64,000 nucleotides of DNA. Source: Variovorax boronicumulans (GTDB taxonomy: Bacteria; Pseudomonadota; Gammaproteobacteria; Burkholderiales; Burkholderiaceae_C). Both the position numbers and the translations under genes were made by a program. The notes beneath the pieces were generated by a model. It was not told the origin of the DNA. It ran no database searches and saw only the letters and a list, made by a program, of their open reading frames with translations. Where the stretch lies: assembly GCF_030812215.1 (NCBI RefSeq), contig NZ_JAUSSG010000001.1:1178001-1242000 (forward strand), in the 5' to 3' direction. This document shows positions 23,140 to 32,763 of the stretch, piece by piece; within the stretch, counting starts at the first letter, position 1; every line of letters begins with the position of its first letter.

Positions 23140-26100
23140 GTCGCACCTCCTTCGGCCGGCGCCGTTTTCGGCTCCGCCACTTCCTTCTTCGGCGGCACCG
23201 GCGCGAAGTACCCCACCAGCAACAGCAAGGCTCCGACGGCAATGAACGACACGATGCGGAACAGCCCGCCGCGGTCCGCCAGTTCGACGAAGAACAGCTT
23301 CAGCACCACCACGCCGAGCAGCGCGGCACCCGCGATCCACAACGTCCGCACCCGGCGTCCGTGGCCGAGCACCATCGCGACCACGCCGCAGATCGCCCAG
23401 GTGATCGACAGCGCCGCCTGCGTGAGCCACGAGGCGTAGAGCGCATCGAAGCGCCATTCCACGCCCGCGTAGTGATGGCAGGTGCGCAGCACCATGCCGG
23501 TCAGCAGCGCGAGGCCGGTGAAGCCGGCCGCGCCCTTGGCGACCATCGGCTGCACGCGCGCGAACGAGCCCGGCGGCAGCGCGCGCCACCAGAGCACCAT
23601 CGCGAACAGCACGAGCCATTGCGCGAGTTCGAGCGGGTTGAGCAGCGGCACATACGGCAACGGCGCCGCATCGCCGGGGCTCACCGCGTTGGTGACCCAG
23701 ACCCATGCGAACAGATACACCGCCACCGGCGTTGCGGCGAACTCCAGGTAGGCGCTGCGGTATTCATCGAGCGGCCAGCGCTGCAGCAGCACGCGAGAGC
23801 GCAGCGCCCACAGCACCAGCGCCGGCACGATGGCCCAGCCCAGCAGTTGCCAACTCGACCACTCGGCGGCGATGCGGCCGAACAGCCACTGGCATTCGCG
23901 TGCCGCGAGCAGCAGGAACAGCCAGAAGCCCGCGACATGGAATGGCGTCAGCGCCGAGACGTCGACCCAGCGTTTTTGCGTGCGCAGCAGGCGCAGGTGC
24001 CACACGAGCGCCAGCGGCCACGCGATCCAGCCGAGCGCGCTCGACGGCACGTAGAACAGCGTCGGCCCGCCTGCAATGCCATAGGCGGCGATCAAGCCGA
24101 AGCCCGGCAGCGTGGCCAGGGTCGCCCGGCCGAGCTGCGGCCAGTCGCGCCGGTGCGCCACGAGCGCCGACAGCACGGACGTCAGGAGCACGACCGCCAT
24201 CGCGACCGCGGGCACGTGGCTCGCCAGCGCATGGAGGTTCAGCACCCGGACGCTCTCGTCCAGCGCGCCGAACAGCCACCAGAACAGGCCCCAGACCACC
24301 GGCGTCCACAGCACCGCGGGAAGGGCACACCAGGCATTGACCCAGCGCTTGCGCGCCACGCCAGCGGGCTCGCCCGCGCGCGGGCGCGCTTCGTCGCGCA
24401 GCCAGTCGCCGGCCAGCAGCGCAGTGAGGCCCATCACCACCGGCGTCCAGAAACCAAGATGTCCGAAAGCGGGACGCAGCACGCGCATGTCGCCGCCCAT
24501 TTCCGCCAGCATGACGAAAAGAATCGCCGAGACCGCATGCAGCCCGCCCGCGAACGCCGCGAGCGGCAGGTGCGCCATGCGCAGCGCCACCCACAGCACG
24601 ACGGTGGCGGTCAGCGGCCACAGCAGCGCGGCCTGGCCGAAGCTGATCTGGAACAGCATCGCGAGATGCAGCAGGCCCACGCCCGCGATCACGCCCACCA
24701 CATTGCCGATCGACCACTCGGGCTGCACGCCGCGCGCCAGTGCCGCACGATGCGCCTGCAGCATCGACCAGGCGGCGCTGCCGAGCACGCTGAGCGCGAT
24801 CAGGCAGGCGGCCGCGGCGCCCTGCCAGCCGCTTTCGAGCGCCTGCCCGGCATCGAGGCCATCGCCTGTGCGGTGCAGCGTGGCAATGAAGCCCGCCACC
24901 GCCAGCGCCTGCATGCCGAAGCTCACGTAGGTGAGTGGCAGCAGCGCGAAGCGCACGGCGACCGCGAAGGTGACCGATGCGAGCACGGCCGTCGCCGCCG
25001 CGGCCCAGGGCGGCGTGAACCACTGCCACGGGAGCAGCGTGAGCGCGGCCATGCCGAGCCACGGCAAGGCGCTGCCGACGATGGCTTCGAGGCCGTTGCC
25101 GTCATCGAGCTTGGCGCGGCGGTGCATGGCCCACATCGCGAAGGCGCTCGCCGCCACCAGCAGCGGGCCGATCACCGAGCCTTGCAGCAGCGGATGCCCC
25201 GCCGCCCCGTCGAGTTGCGTGGCTTCGAGCAGTTTCCACACCGCGCCGGCGAACACCAGGAACGAGAAGGCCCGCGCATAGACACGCCCTTGCCGCGCGC
25301 CCAGCCAGTACATGCCGGCCGCTTCGACCGCCCATGCCGCGCCGGTCCACCGCCCCTCGAGGCCGAGCGGAATGGCGAGCGTGCCGAAGATCACACCGAC
25401 GATGGCATAGGCCTCCGCCAGCAGCGCCAGGCCCTTGGGCTGCGTGGCGAACACCAGCCGGCCCATCACGAGATAGAAGGCCGCGAGCACCATCGCCGAG
25501 AAGGCGGCGCCGTGTTCCCACGGGCGCATCAGCAGGTACTGCATGCCGAAGGCGACCATCGGCGTGCCGAACACCAGCGAACTGTCGACCCGGCCGGCGC
25601 GGCGCAAGGTGTCGAGCGCGCGCGTGGCCAGCGGCTGCGCAGGCTGCACCGGCGCATCGAACAACGTGCGGCGCGCGAAGAACAAGCCAATGTCTGTGAA
25701 GAGAAGGAAGAACACGACGAGGAACGGCTGCACGATGCCGTACTGGTCGTCGCTGTAGTACTTGTGCGCCCAGCCGGCCGCGAGGGTGAAGGTGCCCACG
25801 AAGCCGATCAGGTTGAGCACGCGCCAGGCCTTGAACCAGGCGATCAGCACGATGCCCACGTCGAGCACCAAGAGGTAGGTGAAGAGGCCGACCGGCTGGT
25901 TGGAGCCGGTCGATGCCAGCACCGGTGCCGCGAAGCCTTCGAGCGCCGCGACGATCGCGAGCAAAGGCGCGTTCTGGAGCACCGCGAGCGCGGCACTGAG
26001 CACCGCCACGCCGAAGAGGAACGCGAAGCCCACGCTGGCCGGCAGCAGTCCGCTCAGCTTCATGGCCGCGAGTGTCGTGAGATAGAAGACGCCGATGCCC

Positions 26101-26975
26101 GCGCCCTGCAATATCAGCGCATAGCCCGCGCGCTTGTGGCGCAACAGCCAGCCCAGCACCAGCAGGCCCGCGCCGACCAAGGCGACCGCGGCATAGCGCA
26201 GTTCGATCGGCACCGTGACGCGTTCGGCCGTGTAGCGCAGCAGGAAGGCCAGGCCGAGAAACAGGATCAGCACGCCGAGCTTGACCAGCATGTTGCCGCC
26301 GAAGATCAGATTGGCGATCGGTGCGGGCAGGTGGTCGCGCAACGGAACCGGTGGCGGCGGCGGCGGAGGGGGTGGCCGGCGAACCAGCGGCGGCACGGCG
26401 ACCGGCGCAGGGGCAGTGACGGTTTCCGGCGGACGTGGCGCGGCGGGTTTGTCGACAACGGGAATGGCGGATGCGGCCGGTGCTTCCGCAGCGGGCTCCT
26501 TGGCAACGACGACGGGCCGCGAAACCTGCATGGTCGAGATGCGGGGCCGCACCATTTCGTTGGCGCGTGCGGTCGCTGGTTGGCCCAGCGGCAATGAAGG
26601 CGACTCCGCAACCGGCGTGCTGGCCATGGAGGTGGCGAGATCGGCGACCGGCGCAGCAGCCGCTGGGGCGGCGGCCGCGTCGCCCACGCCCTGCGCGAGC
26701 CGGCGCTCGAGCTGGCTGACGCGCTCCTCGAGTTCGGTCACCCGCTGCTGCAGCTTCAGCACGCCGCCTGCGGGTGCGGTCGCGGCCGGCGTGCCGACAG
26801 CGCGGCCATCCGCCAGGCCGCCTTCAGCCTCGGTGCGCTGCGGCGCGTCCTTTTTCTTCTTGCCGAACAGCTGCGAGAACGCGTACGCGCCGACGAGTGC
26901 GAGAACCAGCGCCACCGGCACCGATTCGAACAGCGCCCCAATGAACAGGCCGGCCATCATGCCTATGAACCACAT
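23136..26975 (-). CDS. DUF2339 giant polytopic membrane protein
   Basis: 1279 residues. The first helix and a basic KKKK segment are followed by a coiled coil with LQQRVTELEERVSQLERRL (about 74-92), a Pro/Ala linker ending in a proline run before the membrane part, and more than 25 predicted membrane helices for the remaining 1000 residues. DUF2339 proteins are found in many Gram-negatives; their function is unknown, although wall or polysaccharide-related roles have been guessed. The gene is coupled by a four-base overlap to DUF3999. The size and helix count are normal for the family. Confidence 0.87.
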   Translation of the reverse strand: MWFIGMMAGLFIGALFESVPVALVLALVGAYAFSQLFGKKKKDAPQRTEAEGGLADGRAVGTPAATAPAGGVLKLQQRVTELEERVSQLERRLAQGVGDAAAAPAAAAPVADLATSMASTPVAESPSLPLGQPATARANEMVRPRISTMQVSRPVVVAKEPAAEAPAASAIPVVDKPAAPRPPETVTAPAPVAVPPLVRRPPPPPPPPPVPLRDHLPAPIANLIFGGNMLVKLGVLILFLGLAFLLRYTAERVTVPIELRYAAVALVGAGLLVLGWLLRHKRAGYALILQGAGIGVFYLTTLAAMKLSGLLPASVGFAFLFGVAVLSAALAVLQNAPLLAIVAALEGFAAPVLASTGSNQPVGLFTYLLVLDVGIVLIAWFKAWRVLNLIGFVGTFTLAAGWAHKYYSDDQYGIVQPFLVVFFLLFTDIGLFFARRTLFDAPVQPAQPLATRALDTLRRAGRVDSSLVFGTPMVAFGMQYLLMRPWEHGAAFSAMVLAAFYLVMGRLVFATQPKGLALLAEAYAIVGVIFGTLAIPLGLEGRWTGAAWAVEAAGMYWLGARQGRVYARAFSFLVFAGAVWKLLEATQLDGAAGHPLLQGSVIGPLLVAASAFAMWAMHRRAKLDDGNGLEAIVGSALPWLGMAALTLLPWQWFTPPWAAAATAVLASVTFAVAVRFALLPLTYVSFGMQALAVAGFIATLHRTGDGLDAGQALESGWQGAAAACLIALSVLGSAAWSMLQAHRAALARGVQPEWSIGNVVGVIAGVGLLHLAMLFQISFGQAALLWPLTATVVLWVALRMAHLPLAAFAGGLHAVSAILFVMLAEMGGDMRVLRPAFGHLGFWTPVVMGLTALLAGDWLRDEARPRAGEPAGVARKRWVNAWCALPAVLWTPVVWGLFWWLFGALDESVRVLNLHALASHVPAVAMAVVLLTSVLSALVAHRRDWPQLGRATLATLPGFGLIAAYGIAGGPTLFYVPSSALGWIAWPLALVWHLRLLRTQKRWVDVSALTPFHVAGFWLFLLLAARECQWLFGRIAAEWSSWQLLGWAIVPALVLWALRSRVLLQRWPLDEYRSAYLEFAATPVAVYLFAWVWVTNAVSPGDAAPLPYVPLLNPLELAQWLVLFAMVLWWRALPPGSFARVQPMVAKGAAGFTGLALLTGMVLRTCHHYAGVEWRFDALYASWLTQAALSITWAICGVVAMVLGHGRRVRTLWIAGAALLGVVVLKLFFVELADRGGLFRIVSFIAVGALLLLVGYFAPVPPKKEVAEPKTAPAEGGAT

Positions 26976-27056
26976 CCCTGACTCCCCGTGTTTTGGCGAG
27001 TCCGGAGTGTACGGCTGATCCCGGCTGAAACCGCTGTGGCGCCCGCCCGGCCTATG

Positions 27057-27083
27057 CTGTTAGCTATAGGTTTAGTAGCAGCA
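27057..27083. repeat. Possible second Comamonadaceae-type intergenic repeat fragment
   Basis: Read on the minus strand right after the uvrD stop: TGCTGCTACTAAACCTATAG then CTAACAGCA. It resembles the GCTACTAAAxxTATAGCT half of the repeat family seen at 2915. Weak evidence; recognised from memory only. Confidence 0.3.
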
Positions 27084-29525
27084 TCAAACCGGCGTGAGCT
27101 TGGCCACCGACAGCGCCAGCCACTTCACGCCGTGGCGGGTGAACTTGACCTGCGCTCGCGCGTCGTCGCCCGTTCCTTCGAGGGCCAGCACCGTGCCTTC
27201 GCCGAACTTGTTGTGGAACACCTGCATGCCCGAGCGCAGGCCATGCGAGGGCGCGGCCTTCTGCGGCGGCACCGGCGGACTCGCGAAGGTGTCCTTGCTG
27301 CCGCCGTAGCCACCACTTCCGCCGCCATAACCGCTGCTTCCGCCGCCATAGCTGCCACTGCCGCCGCGCGTGCTCGCGTAGCCGCCGCCATAGCCGAAGG
27401 CCGAGGGCGTGAAGCCCTGGTTCTTGGGCGTGAGCCACTTGAGCGCGCCTTCGGGCAGCTCGTCGAAGAAGCGGCTCTTGACGTTGTAGCGGGTCTGCCC
27501 GTGCAGCATGCGCGTCTGCGAATGGCTCAGGTACAGGCGCTTGCGGGCGCGCGTGATCGCCACGTACATCAGGCGGCGCTCTTCCTCCAGGCTCTCGAAA
27601 TCGCTCATCGAGTTCTCGTGCGGGAACAGGCCCTCTTCCATGCCGGTGATGAACACGCAGTCGAACTCCAGGCCCTTGGCGGCATGCACGGTCATGAGCT
27701 GCACCGCGTCCTGGCCGGCCTGCGCCTGGTTGTCGCCCGATTCGAGCGCGGCGTGCGTGAGGAACGCGGCCAGCGGGCTCAGCGTTTCGCCGGTCTCGGC
27801 GTCGGGGGCGAGCGGCTCGTCGAGCACCGGGCGGCTCGGATCGACCCCCTGGCTCGCGGGCGACTGGCGCAGTTCGTCAACCGGCAGCGCCACGGCATCG
27901 CGGCCGAAGCCTTCCTGCGTGACGAAGCTCTCGGCCGCGTTCACCAGTTCGTCCAGATTCTCCAGGCGGTCCGCGCCTTCGCGGTCGGCCTTGTAGTGTT
28001 CGACGAGGCCGCTGTGGTCGAGCACCAGCTCGATGATCTCGCGCAGGCTCACGCCCTGGGTCTGCTCGCGCAGCACGTCGATCTTGGCGACGAAGCCCGT
28101 GAGGTTCGCACCCGCCTTGCCGCCGACCACGCTGACCGCGTCGTGCAACGAACGCCCGGCCGCACGCGCCGCGTCCTGCAGGGTTTCGAGCGTGCGCGCG
28201 CCGATGCCACGCGGCGGGAAGTTGACGACGCGCAGGAAGCTCGTGTCGTCGTCCTTGTTCTCGAGCAAGCGCAGGTAGGCCAGCGCGTGCTTGATTTCGG
28301 CGCGCTCGAAGAAGCGCAGGCCGCCATACACGCGGTACGGCACCGAGGCATTGAAGAGCGCCGTTTCGATCACCCGGCTCTGCGCGTTGCTGCGGTAGAG
28401 CACGGCCATCTCCTTGCGGTCGAAGCCGTCGCGCACGAGCTGGCGCATTTCCTCGACCATCCACTGCGCCTCGGCGAGGTCGGTCGGCGACTCGTACACC
28501 CGCACCGGTTCGCCGGGGCCCTGGTCGGTGCGCAGGTTCTTGCCCAGGCGCTTCTTGTTGTGGCTGATGAGCTCGTTGGCGGAGTCGAGGATGTTGCTGT
28601 AGCTGCGGTAGTTCTGCTCCAGCTTGATCTGGTGCTGCACGTCGAACTCGCGCACGAAGTCGACCATGTTGCCCACGCGCGCACCGCGGAAGGCGTAGAT
28701 GCTCTGGTCGTCGTCGCCCACGGCGATCACGCTGTTGTTCGGGTTCGGGGTGAACTGGCCGCCGACGGTGTTGCCCGAGAGCATCTTGATCCACGCGTAC
28801 TGCAGGCGGTTGGTGTCCTGGAACTCGTCGATCAGGATGTGGCGAAAGCGCCGCTGGTAGTGCTCGCGCACCGGATCGTTGTCGCGCAGCAGTTCGTAGC
28901 TGCGCAGCATGAGCTCGCCGAAATCGACCACGCCTTCGCGTTGGCACTGCTCCTCGTAGAGCTGGTAGAGCTCGACCTTCTTGCGGTCGTCGTCGCTGCG
29001 GATTTCCACGTCCTTCGGGCGCAGGCCGTCCTCCTTGGCCCCGGCGATGAACCACTGGGTCTGCTTGGCGGGGAAACGCTCGTCGTCGACATTGAACTGC
29101 TTCATCAGGCGCTTGATGGCAGAGAGCTGGTCTTGCGTGTCGAGGATCTGGAAGGTCGAAGGCAGGTTCGCGAGTTTCCAGTGCGCGCGCAGCAGGCGGT
29201 TGCACAGGCCGTGGAAGGTGCCGATCCACATGCCGCGCACGTTGACCGGCAGGATCGCCGTCAGCCGCGTCATCATTTCCTTGGCAGCCTTGTTCGTGAA
29301 GGTCACGGCGAGGATGCCGCCGGCGGAGACCTGCCCGGTCTGGAGCAGCCAGGCGATGCGGGTGGTGAGCACCCGCGTCTTGCCGGAACCAGCGCCCGCG
29401 AGGATGAGCGCATTGCCCTGGGGCAAGGTGACCGCGGCGAGCTGTTCCGCGTTCAGGTTGTGCAGCAGCGGCAGGTCCGAAGGATTCGGGGAGTGGGCGT
29501 CAGCCGCAGGATCGTTAAACAACAT
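27084..29525 (-). CDS. uvrD: UvrD/PcrA-type DNA helicase
   Basis: 813 residues of superfamily 1A helicase, the 3'-5' motor of nucleotide-excision and mismatch repair. Motifs in order: LNAEQLAAVTLPQG (Q motif), ILAGAGSGKTRVLTTR (Walker A, about 45-60), IDEFQDTN (motif II), GDDDQSIYAFRGA (motif III), EQNYRS (motif IV), TVHAAKGLEFDCVFITG (motif V) and VAITRARKRLYL (motif VI). The C-terminus carries an unusual Gly/Ser/Tyr low-complexity stretch (about 700-750) before the final conserved domain with MQVFHNKFGEGTVL. The start at MLFNDPAA is preferred over an extension into the guaC leader. Confidence 0.94.
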   Translation of the reverse strand: MLFNDPAADAHSPNPSDLPLLHNLNAEQLAAVTLPQGNALILAGAGSGKTRVLTTRIAWLLQTGQVSAGGILAVTFTNKAAKEMMTRLTAILPVNVRGMWIGTFHGLCNRLLRAHWKLANLPSTFQILDTQDQLSAIKRLMKQFNVDDERFPAKQTQWFIAGAKEDGLRPKDVEIRSDDDRKKVELYQLYEEQCQREGVVDFGELMLRSYELLRDNDPVREHYQRRFRHILIDEFQDTNRLQYAWIKMLSGNTVGGQFTPNPNNSVIAVGDDDQSIYAFRGARVGNMVDFVREFDVQHQIKLEQNYRSYSNILDSANELISHNKKRLGKNLRTDQGPGEPVRVYESPTDLAEAQWMVEEMRQLVRDGFDRKEMAVLYRSNAQSRVIETALFNASVPYRVYGGLRFFERAEIKHALAYLRLLENKDDDTSFLRVVNFPPRGIGARTLETLQDAARAAGRSLHDAVSVVGGKAGANLTGFVAKIDVLREQTQGVSLREIIELVLDHSGLVEHYKADREGADRLENLDELVNAAESFVTQEGFGRDAVALPVDELRQSPASQGVDPSRPVLDEPLAPDAETGETLSPLAAFLTHAALESGDNQAQAGQDAVQLMTVHAAKGLEFDCVFITGMEEGLFPHENSMSDFESLEEERRLMYVAITRARKRLYLSHSQTRMLHGQTRYNVKSRFFDELPEGALKWLTPKNQGFTPSAFGYGGGYASTRGGSGSYGGGSSGYGGGSGGYGGSKDTFASPPVPPQKAAPSHGLRSGMQVFHNKFGEGTVLALEGTGDDARAQVKFTRHGVKWLALSVAKLTPV

Positions 29526-29597
29526 CCACCGATTGTAGAAACCACCGCGTATGCGGGTTATATGAAGAACTGGAAGACCTGCCTTCGGGACCCCGCG

Positions 29598-29640
29598 TAA
29601 AATCAATCACCGGGCCCAAGTTTCTTGCGCCCGGTTTTTT
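29598..29640 (+). promoter_or_regulatory. Promoter-like box followed by an intrinsic-terminator hairpin in the guaC leader
   Basis: TAAAAT (29598-29603) could be a -10 element. From 29609 a stem ACCGGGC-C-CAAG / CTTG-C-GCCCGGT with a TTT loop (to 29635) is followed by five more T's. On the plus strand this is a terminator about 90 bases before the guaC ATG, so it may attenuate guaC or end antisense transcription over uvrD. Confidence 0.6.
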
Positions 29641-29732
29641 GTGGGCGTTTTCTTTTTCGAGAAGCACCGCAAAGGCCGGCCGGACCAAGCGCTCATTCGT
29701 TTCTTTCAACGATTCCTTTCAGGAGCCTGGTC

Positions 29733-30710
29733 ATGCAAATCTTCGATTACGACAACATCCTTTTGCTTCCCCGCAAGTGCCGCGTGGAGAGCCGTTCGGA
29801 ATGCGATGCCAGCGTGACGCTGGGCGAGCGCACCTTCCGCCTGCCGGTGGTGCCGGCCAACATGAAGACGGTGGTCGACGAGTCGATCTGCCTGTGGCTC
29901 GCGCAGAACGGCTACTTCTACGTGATGCACCGCTTCGACCTGGACAACGTGAAGTTCGTCAAGGACATGCAGGGCAAGGGCGTGTTCGCCTCCATCTCGC
30001 TCGGCGTGAAGAAGCCCGACTACGAGACCGTCGACCAGTTGGTCGCCCAAGGACTCACCCCCGAATACATCACGATCGACATCGCGCACGGCCATGCCGA
30101 CAGCGTGAAGAACATGATCGGCTACCTCAAGGAGAAGCTGCCGAAGACCTTCGTGATCGCCGGCAACGTCGGCACGCCCGAAGCGGTGATCGACCTGGAG
30201 AACTGGGGCGCGGACGCAACCAAGGTCGGCATCGGCCCGGGCAAGGTCTGCATCACCAAGCTCAAGACGGGCTTCGGCACGGGCGGCTGGCAGCTGTCGG
30301 CGCTCAAGTGGTGCGCGCGCGTGGCGACCAAGCCGATCATTGCGGACGGTGGCATCCGCGACCACGGCGACATCGCCAAGAGCGTGCGTTTTGGCGCCTC
30401 GATGGTGATGATCGGCTCGCTGTTCGCGGGTCACGAAGAGTCGCCGGGGAAGACGGTGGAAGTCGATGGGGCGCTCTTCAAGGAGTACTACGGCTCGGCC
30501 AGCGACTTCAACAAGGGCGAGTACAAGCACGTCGAGGGCAAGCGCATCCTCGAACCCATCAAGGGCAAGCTGGCCGACACGCTGGTCGAGATGGAGCAGG
30601 ATGTGCAGAGCTCCATCAGCTACGCGGGCGGCCGCACGCTGATGGACATCCGCAAGGTCAACTACGTCACGCTGGGTGGCGACAACGCGGGCGAACACCT
30701 GCTGATGTAA
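29733..30710 (+). CDS. guaC: GMP reductase
   Basis: 325 residues of the IMPDH/GMPR family. It converts GMP to IMP with NADPH and releases ammonia, in purine salvage. The N-terminal [18 protein letters not shown] is typical, and the active-site loop reads [16 protein letters not shown] with the catalytic cysteine. There is no CBS domain pair, and the flap and [17 protein letters not shown] phosphate site fit GMP reductase rather than IMP dehydrogenase. The start at MQIFDYDN has AGGAG seven to eight bases upstream. A terminator-like hairpin sits in its leader. It ends 24 bases before a convergent hydrolase gene. Confidence 0.94.
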   Translation: MQIFDYDNILLLPRKCRVESRSECDASVTLGERTFRLPVVPANMKTVVDESICLWLAQNGYFYVMHRFDLDNVKFVKDMQGKGVFASISLGVKKPDYETVDQLVAQGLTPEYITIDIAHGHADSVKNMIGYLKEKLPKTFVIAGNVGTPEAVIDLENWGADATKVGIGPGKVCITKLKTGFGTGGWQLSALKWCARVATKPIIADGGIRDHGDIAKSVRFGASMVMIGSLFAGHEESPGKTVEVDGALFKEYYGSASDFNKGEYKHVEGKRILEPIKGKLADTLVEMEQDVQSSISYAGGRTLMDIRKVNYVTLGGDNAGEHLLM

Positions 30711-30734
30711 GCGCCCTGCCCCGGGCGCTGTCGT

Positions 30735-31601
30735 TCAGGCTTCGAGCAGTTGCACCGCGTGGCGGTGCAGCGAGTGGGCCGGATCGGCGAATGCATCGAC
30801 CACGCCGAAGTGGTCGAGGCCCGGAAGCACCTCGCACACCGGCACGGTGTTGCGCCCCCAGGCGTCGCGGATCATCGCGTTGTGACGGAGGAATTCGGGG
30901 CTCTCCTCGCCGCCGGCGACGGTGTAGAGCTGGCCCCGCGGCGGTGCGGGCCAGAGCGCAGGGCTCGCGCGGCGAGCGTCTGCGTCGGTCAGTTTCAGCG
31001 TGTTTTCCAGGAACGGTGTTCGCTGCAGCGGGCGCAGGTCGTAGAGGCCCGAGATCGAGAGCGCGTTGCGCACCAACTGTGCGGGCAGATCGGGCGAGAC
31101 CGCTTTCCAGCCGCACGCCAACAGCGCCGCCGCCATGTGGCCGCCGGCCGAATGACCCGCGACGGTGATGCGCGAGGGGTCGCCGCCATAGGCCGCGACG
31201 TGGCGCCAGGTCCACTCGAGCGCACGCACCATCTGCATGAGGATGCCCGGCACGGTGACGGGCGCCTCGACCGGTCCGGGACACAACGCGTAGTTGGGCA
31301 CGACGACGCAGATGCCGCGGTCGTTGAACGACGGTGCGATGAAGGAATGCTGACTCTTGTCCATCGCACGCCAGTAGCCGCCGTGGATGAAGACCAGGAC
31401 CGGCGCGTCGGGGATCGGCGCCGGAAAAATGTCGAGCGTTTCGCTCGGGTCCTTGCCGTAGCGAAGGTCGATCCGGCCGGGCAAGGCGTCGCGCACCGCC
31501 GCCGATTCGCGCGCCCAACGCTCGAAGTACACGGGGTGGTTTTTCACCCGCGCGAGATTGTTGTACATGCCTTCCAGCCAGGCGGGGTCGTACGAGGCCA
31601 T
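30735..31601 (-). CDS. Alpha/beta hydrolase, arylformamidase/KynB-like
   Basis: 288 residues. The oxyanion motif HGGYWR (about 74-79) and the nucleophile elbow GHSAGGH are those of the hormone-sensitive-lipase side of the alpha/beta hydrolases and match bacterial arylformamidase-like proteins that hydrolyse N-formylkynurenine or related amides. The catalytic histidine is in LDHFGVVD. The start at MASYDPAWLEGMYNNLA is chosen; 14 codons upstream is another ATG. No kynurenine genes are nearby, so the substrate remains open. It stands between guaC (convergent) and the tRNA-Ala gene (divergent). Confidence 0.82.
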   Translation of the reverse strand: MASYDPAWLEGMYNNLARVKNHPVYFERWARESAAVRDALPGRIDLRYGKDPSETLDIFPAPIPDAPVLVFIHGGYWRAMDKSQHSFIAPSFNDRGICVVVPNYALCPGPVEAPVTVPGILMQMVRALEWTWRHVAAYGGDPSRITVAGHSAGGHMAAALLACGWKAVSPDLPAQLVRNALSISGLYDLRPLQRTPFLENTLKLTDADARRASPALWPAPPRGQLYTVAGGEESPEFLRHNAMIRDAWGRNTVPVCEVLPGLDHFGVVDAFADPAHSLHRHAVQLLEA

Positions 31602-31692
31602 GCGATTGCTGCTCTTGGTTTTGCGAGGCGCGAATCTTGGCACGACACAACCTGCGGCGGCACGGGAGTCTGGTTAGAATTTACCCCGTGTT

Positions 31693-31768
<76 letters not shown>

Positions 31769-31777
31769 ACCGATTCG

Positions 31778-31812
31778 AAAGGCCTTGGCAACCGCCAGGG
31801 CCTTTTCTTTTT
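31778..31812 (+). terminator. Terminator of the tRNA-Ala gene
   Basis: Stem AAAGGCC-T-TGGC / GCCA-G-GGCCTTT with loop AACC, followed by TCTTTTT. It lies directly behind the tRNA and before the convergent SDR gene. Confidence 0.8.
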
Positions 31813-31817
31813 GGCGC

Positions 31818-32525
31818 TCAGGTATCGAGTGTCAAGTGCTGGCCATGCAACGCCGCCGCGGCGGGCGATGCGAGGAAGCCGATGGTCTGCGCCGCGACCG
31901 ACGTCGACACCCACTCTGCAGGATTGGCATCGGGCATCGCCTGGCGATTCGCCGGCGTGTCCAGCACGCTCGGCGCAACGCTGTTCACGCTGACGCCGTG
32001 CGGTGCGGCTTCGGCCGCCATCGCTTCCACCAGGCGTTGCAGCGCGCTCTTCGATGCGATGTACGCGGCCATTGCCGGCACGCCGCGTGCCGCGACCTTC
32101 GCCGTCACGGCGACGATGCGGCCGGCCTTGCGCTCAATCATCGAAGGCAGCACGGCCTGCGTCACCGCGACGAACGACCATGCGTTGAGATTCATCATGC
32201 GGTCCCAGCTTGCGCGCGACAGGGCATGCGTTGCCTCCCCCATTTCGAAACCGCCGGCGATGTGCACGAGTGCGTCGACCCGGCCAAAAGCCTTGAGCAC
32301 CTGGCTGGTCAGCTCAGCCATGTCGGGTGCAGAAGTCACGTCGCCTGCGAGCAGCAGGTGCTGCGAGTTGTCGAGCCCCGGAAAAACCTCGGTCAATCGC
32401 CCGGCATGGTGATCGACCAGTGCAAGGCGCGCACCCTGGTCAAGGAACTGCTGCGCCACAGCACGACCCAGCGCGCCCGCGGCACCGGTGATCACGACGT
32501 GCGGCGTGGTGTTTGCATCGCTCAT
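31818..32525 (-). CDS. SDR family oxidoreductase
   Basis: 235 residues of a classical short-chain dehydrogenase. The nucleotide-binding ITGAAGALGRAV is at the N-terminus, and the catalytic Tyr-x-x-x-Lys is in MAAYIASKSAL (about residues 150-160). A basic/acidic pattern after strand 2 (LALVDHH) suggests NAD preference, by inference. The substrate is unknown. It lies between two plus-strand tRNA genes and is convergent with tRNA-Ala and divergent from tRNA-Lys, so it is a single-gene unit. Confidence 0.85.
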   Translation of the reverse strand: MSDANTTPHVVITGAAGALGRAVAQQFLDQGARLALVDHHAGRLTEVFPGLDNSQHLLLAGDVTSAPDMAELTSQVLKAFGRVDALVHIAGGFEMGEATHALSRASWDRMMNLNAWSFVAVTQAVLPSMIERKAGRIVAVTAKVAARGVPAMAAYIASKSALQRLVEAMAAEAAPHGVSVNSVAPSVLDTPANRQAMPDANPAEWVSTSVAAQTIGFLASPAAAALHGQHLTLDT

Positions 32526-32599
32526 AAGAAAATGCTCCTGATTGAGGAGGGGCGTGGCCCCGTCGGTGGCGCATCCTAACGCCGCATTTCACAAATTTT

Positions 32600-32628
32600 T
32601 TGGACACCCGAAAATTCTGGGATATACT
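32600..32628 (+). promoter_or_regulatory. Sigma-70 promoter of tRNA-Lys
   Basis: TTGGAC (32600-32605), 17-base spacer, TATACT (32623-32628). Both boxes match the consensus well and the tRNA begins 39 bases after the -10 box. It is one of the clearest promoters in the window. Confidence 0.82.
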
Positions 32629-32667
32629 CGTGGTCTTGCCTGAAAACGCTAGTCGCTTACAGCGCAG

Positions 32668-32743
32668 GGGCTCTTAGCTCAGTTGGTAGAGCAGCGGACT
32701 CTTAATCCGTAGGTCGAGTGTTCGAGTCACTCAGGGCCCACCA
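32668..32743 (+). tRNA. tRNA-Lys (anticodon CTT)
   Basis: Acceptor GGGCTCT / AGGGCCC, D-arm AGCTC-AGTTGGTA-GAGC, anticodon stem GCGGA / TCCGT with loop CTCTTAA (anticodon CTT, reading AAG), T-arm GAGTG-TTCGAGT-CACTC, and encoded ACCA. Strong promoter upstream and terminator downstream. Confidence 0.95.
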
Positions 32744-32763
32744 CCAACATGGCGGAAACGCTG

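Noticed and set aside
23079-26597. 1172-codon plus-strand frame opposite the DUF2339 gene
   Set aside because: Composition is almost all Arg, His, Gln, Glu and Ala, without any domain or membrane pattern. The minus-strand DUF2339 protein is clearly real.
27094-27309. Promoter-proximal plus-strand small protein opposite the uvrD 3' end
   Set aside because: Lies fully inside conserved UvrD sequence and has no ribosome-binding site.
29604-29732. Purine riboswitch ahead of guaC
   Set aside because: The leader has a simple terminator hairpin, but I see no three-way junction with the conserved purine-aptamer loops, and such riboswitches are rare in betaproteobacteria.
29639-31168. 509-codon plus-strand frame running through guaC and the following gene
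   Set aside because: Out-of-frame reading of guaC; Arg/Gln/His-rich with no domain. The GuaC frame is unambiguous.
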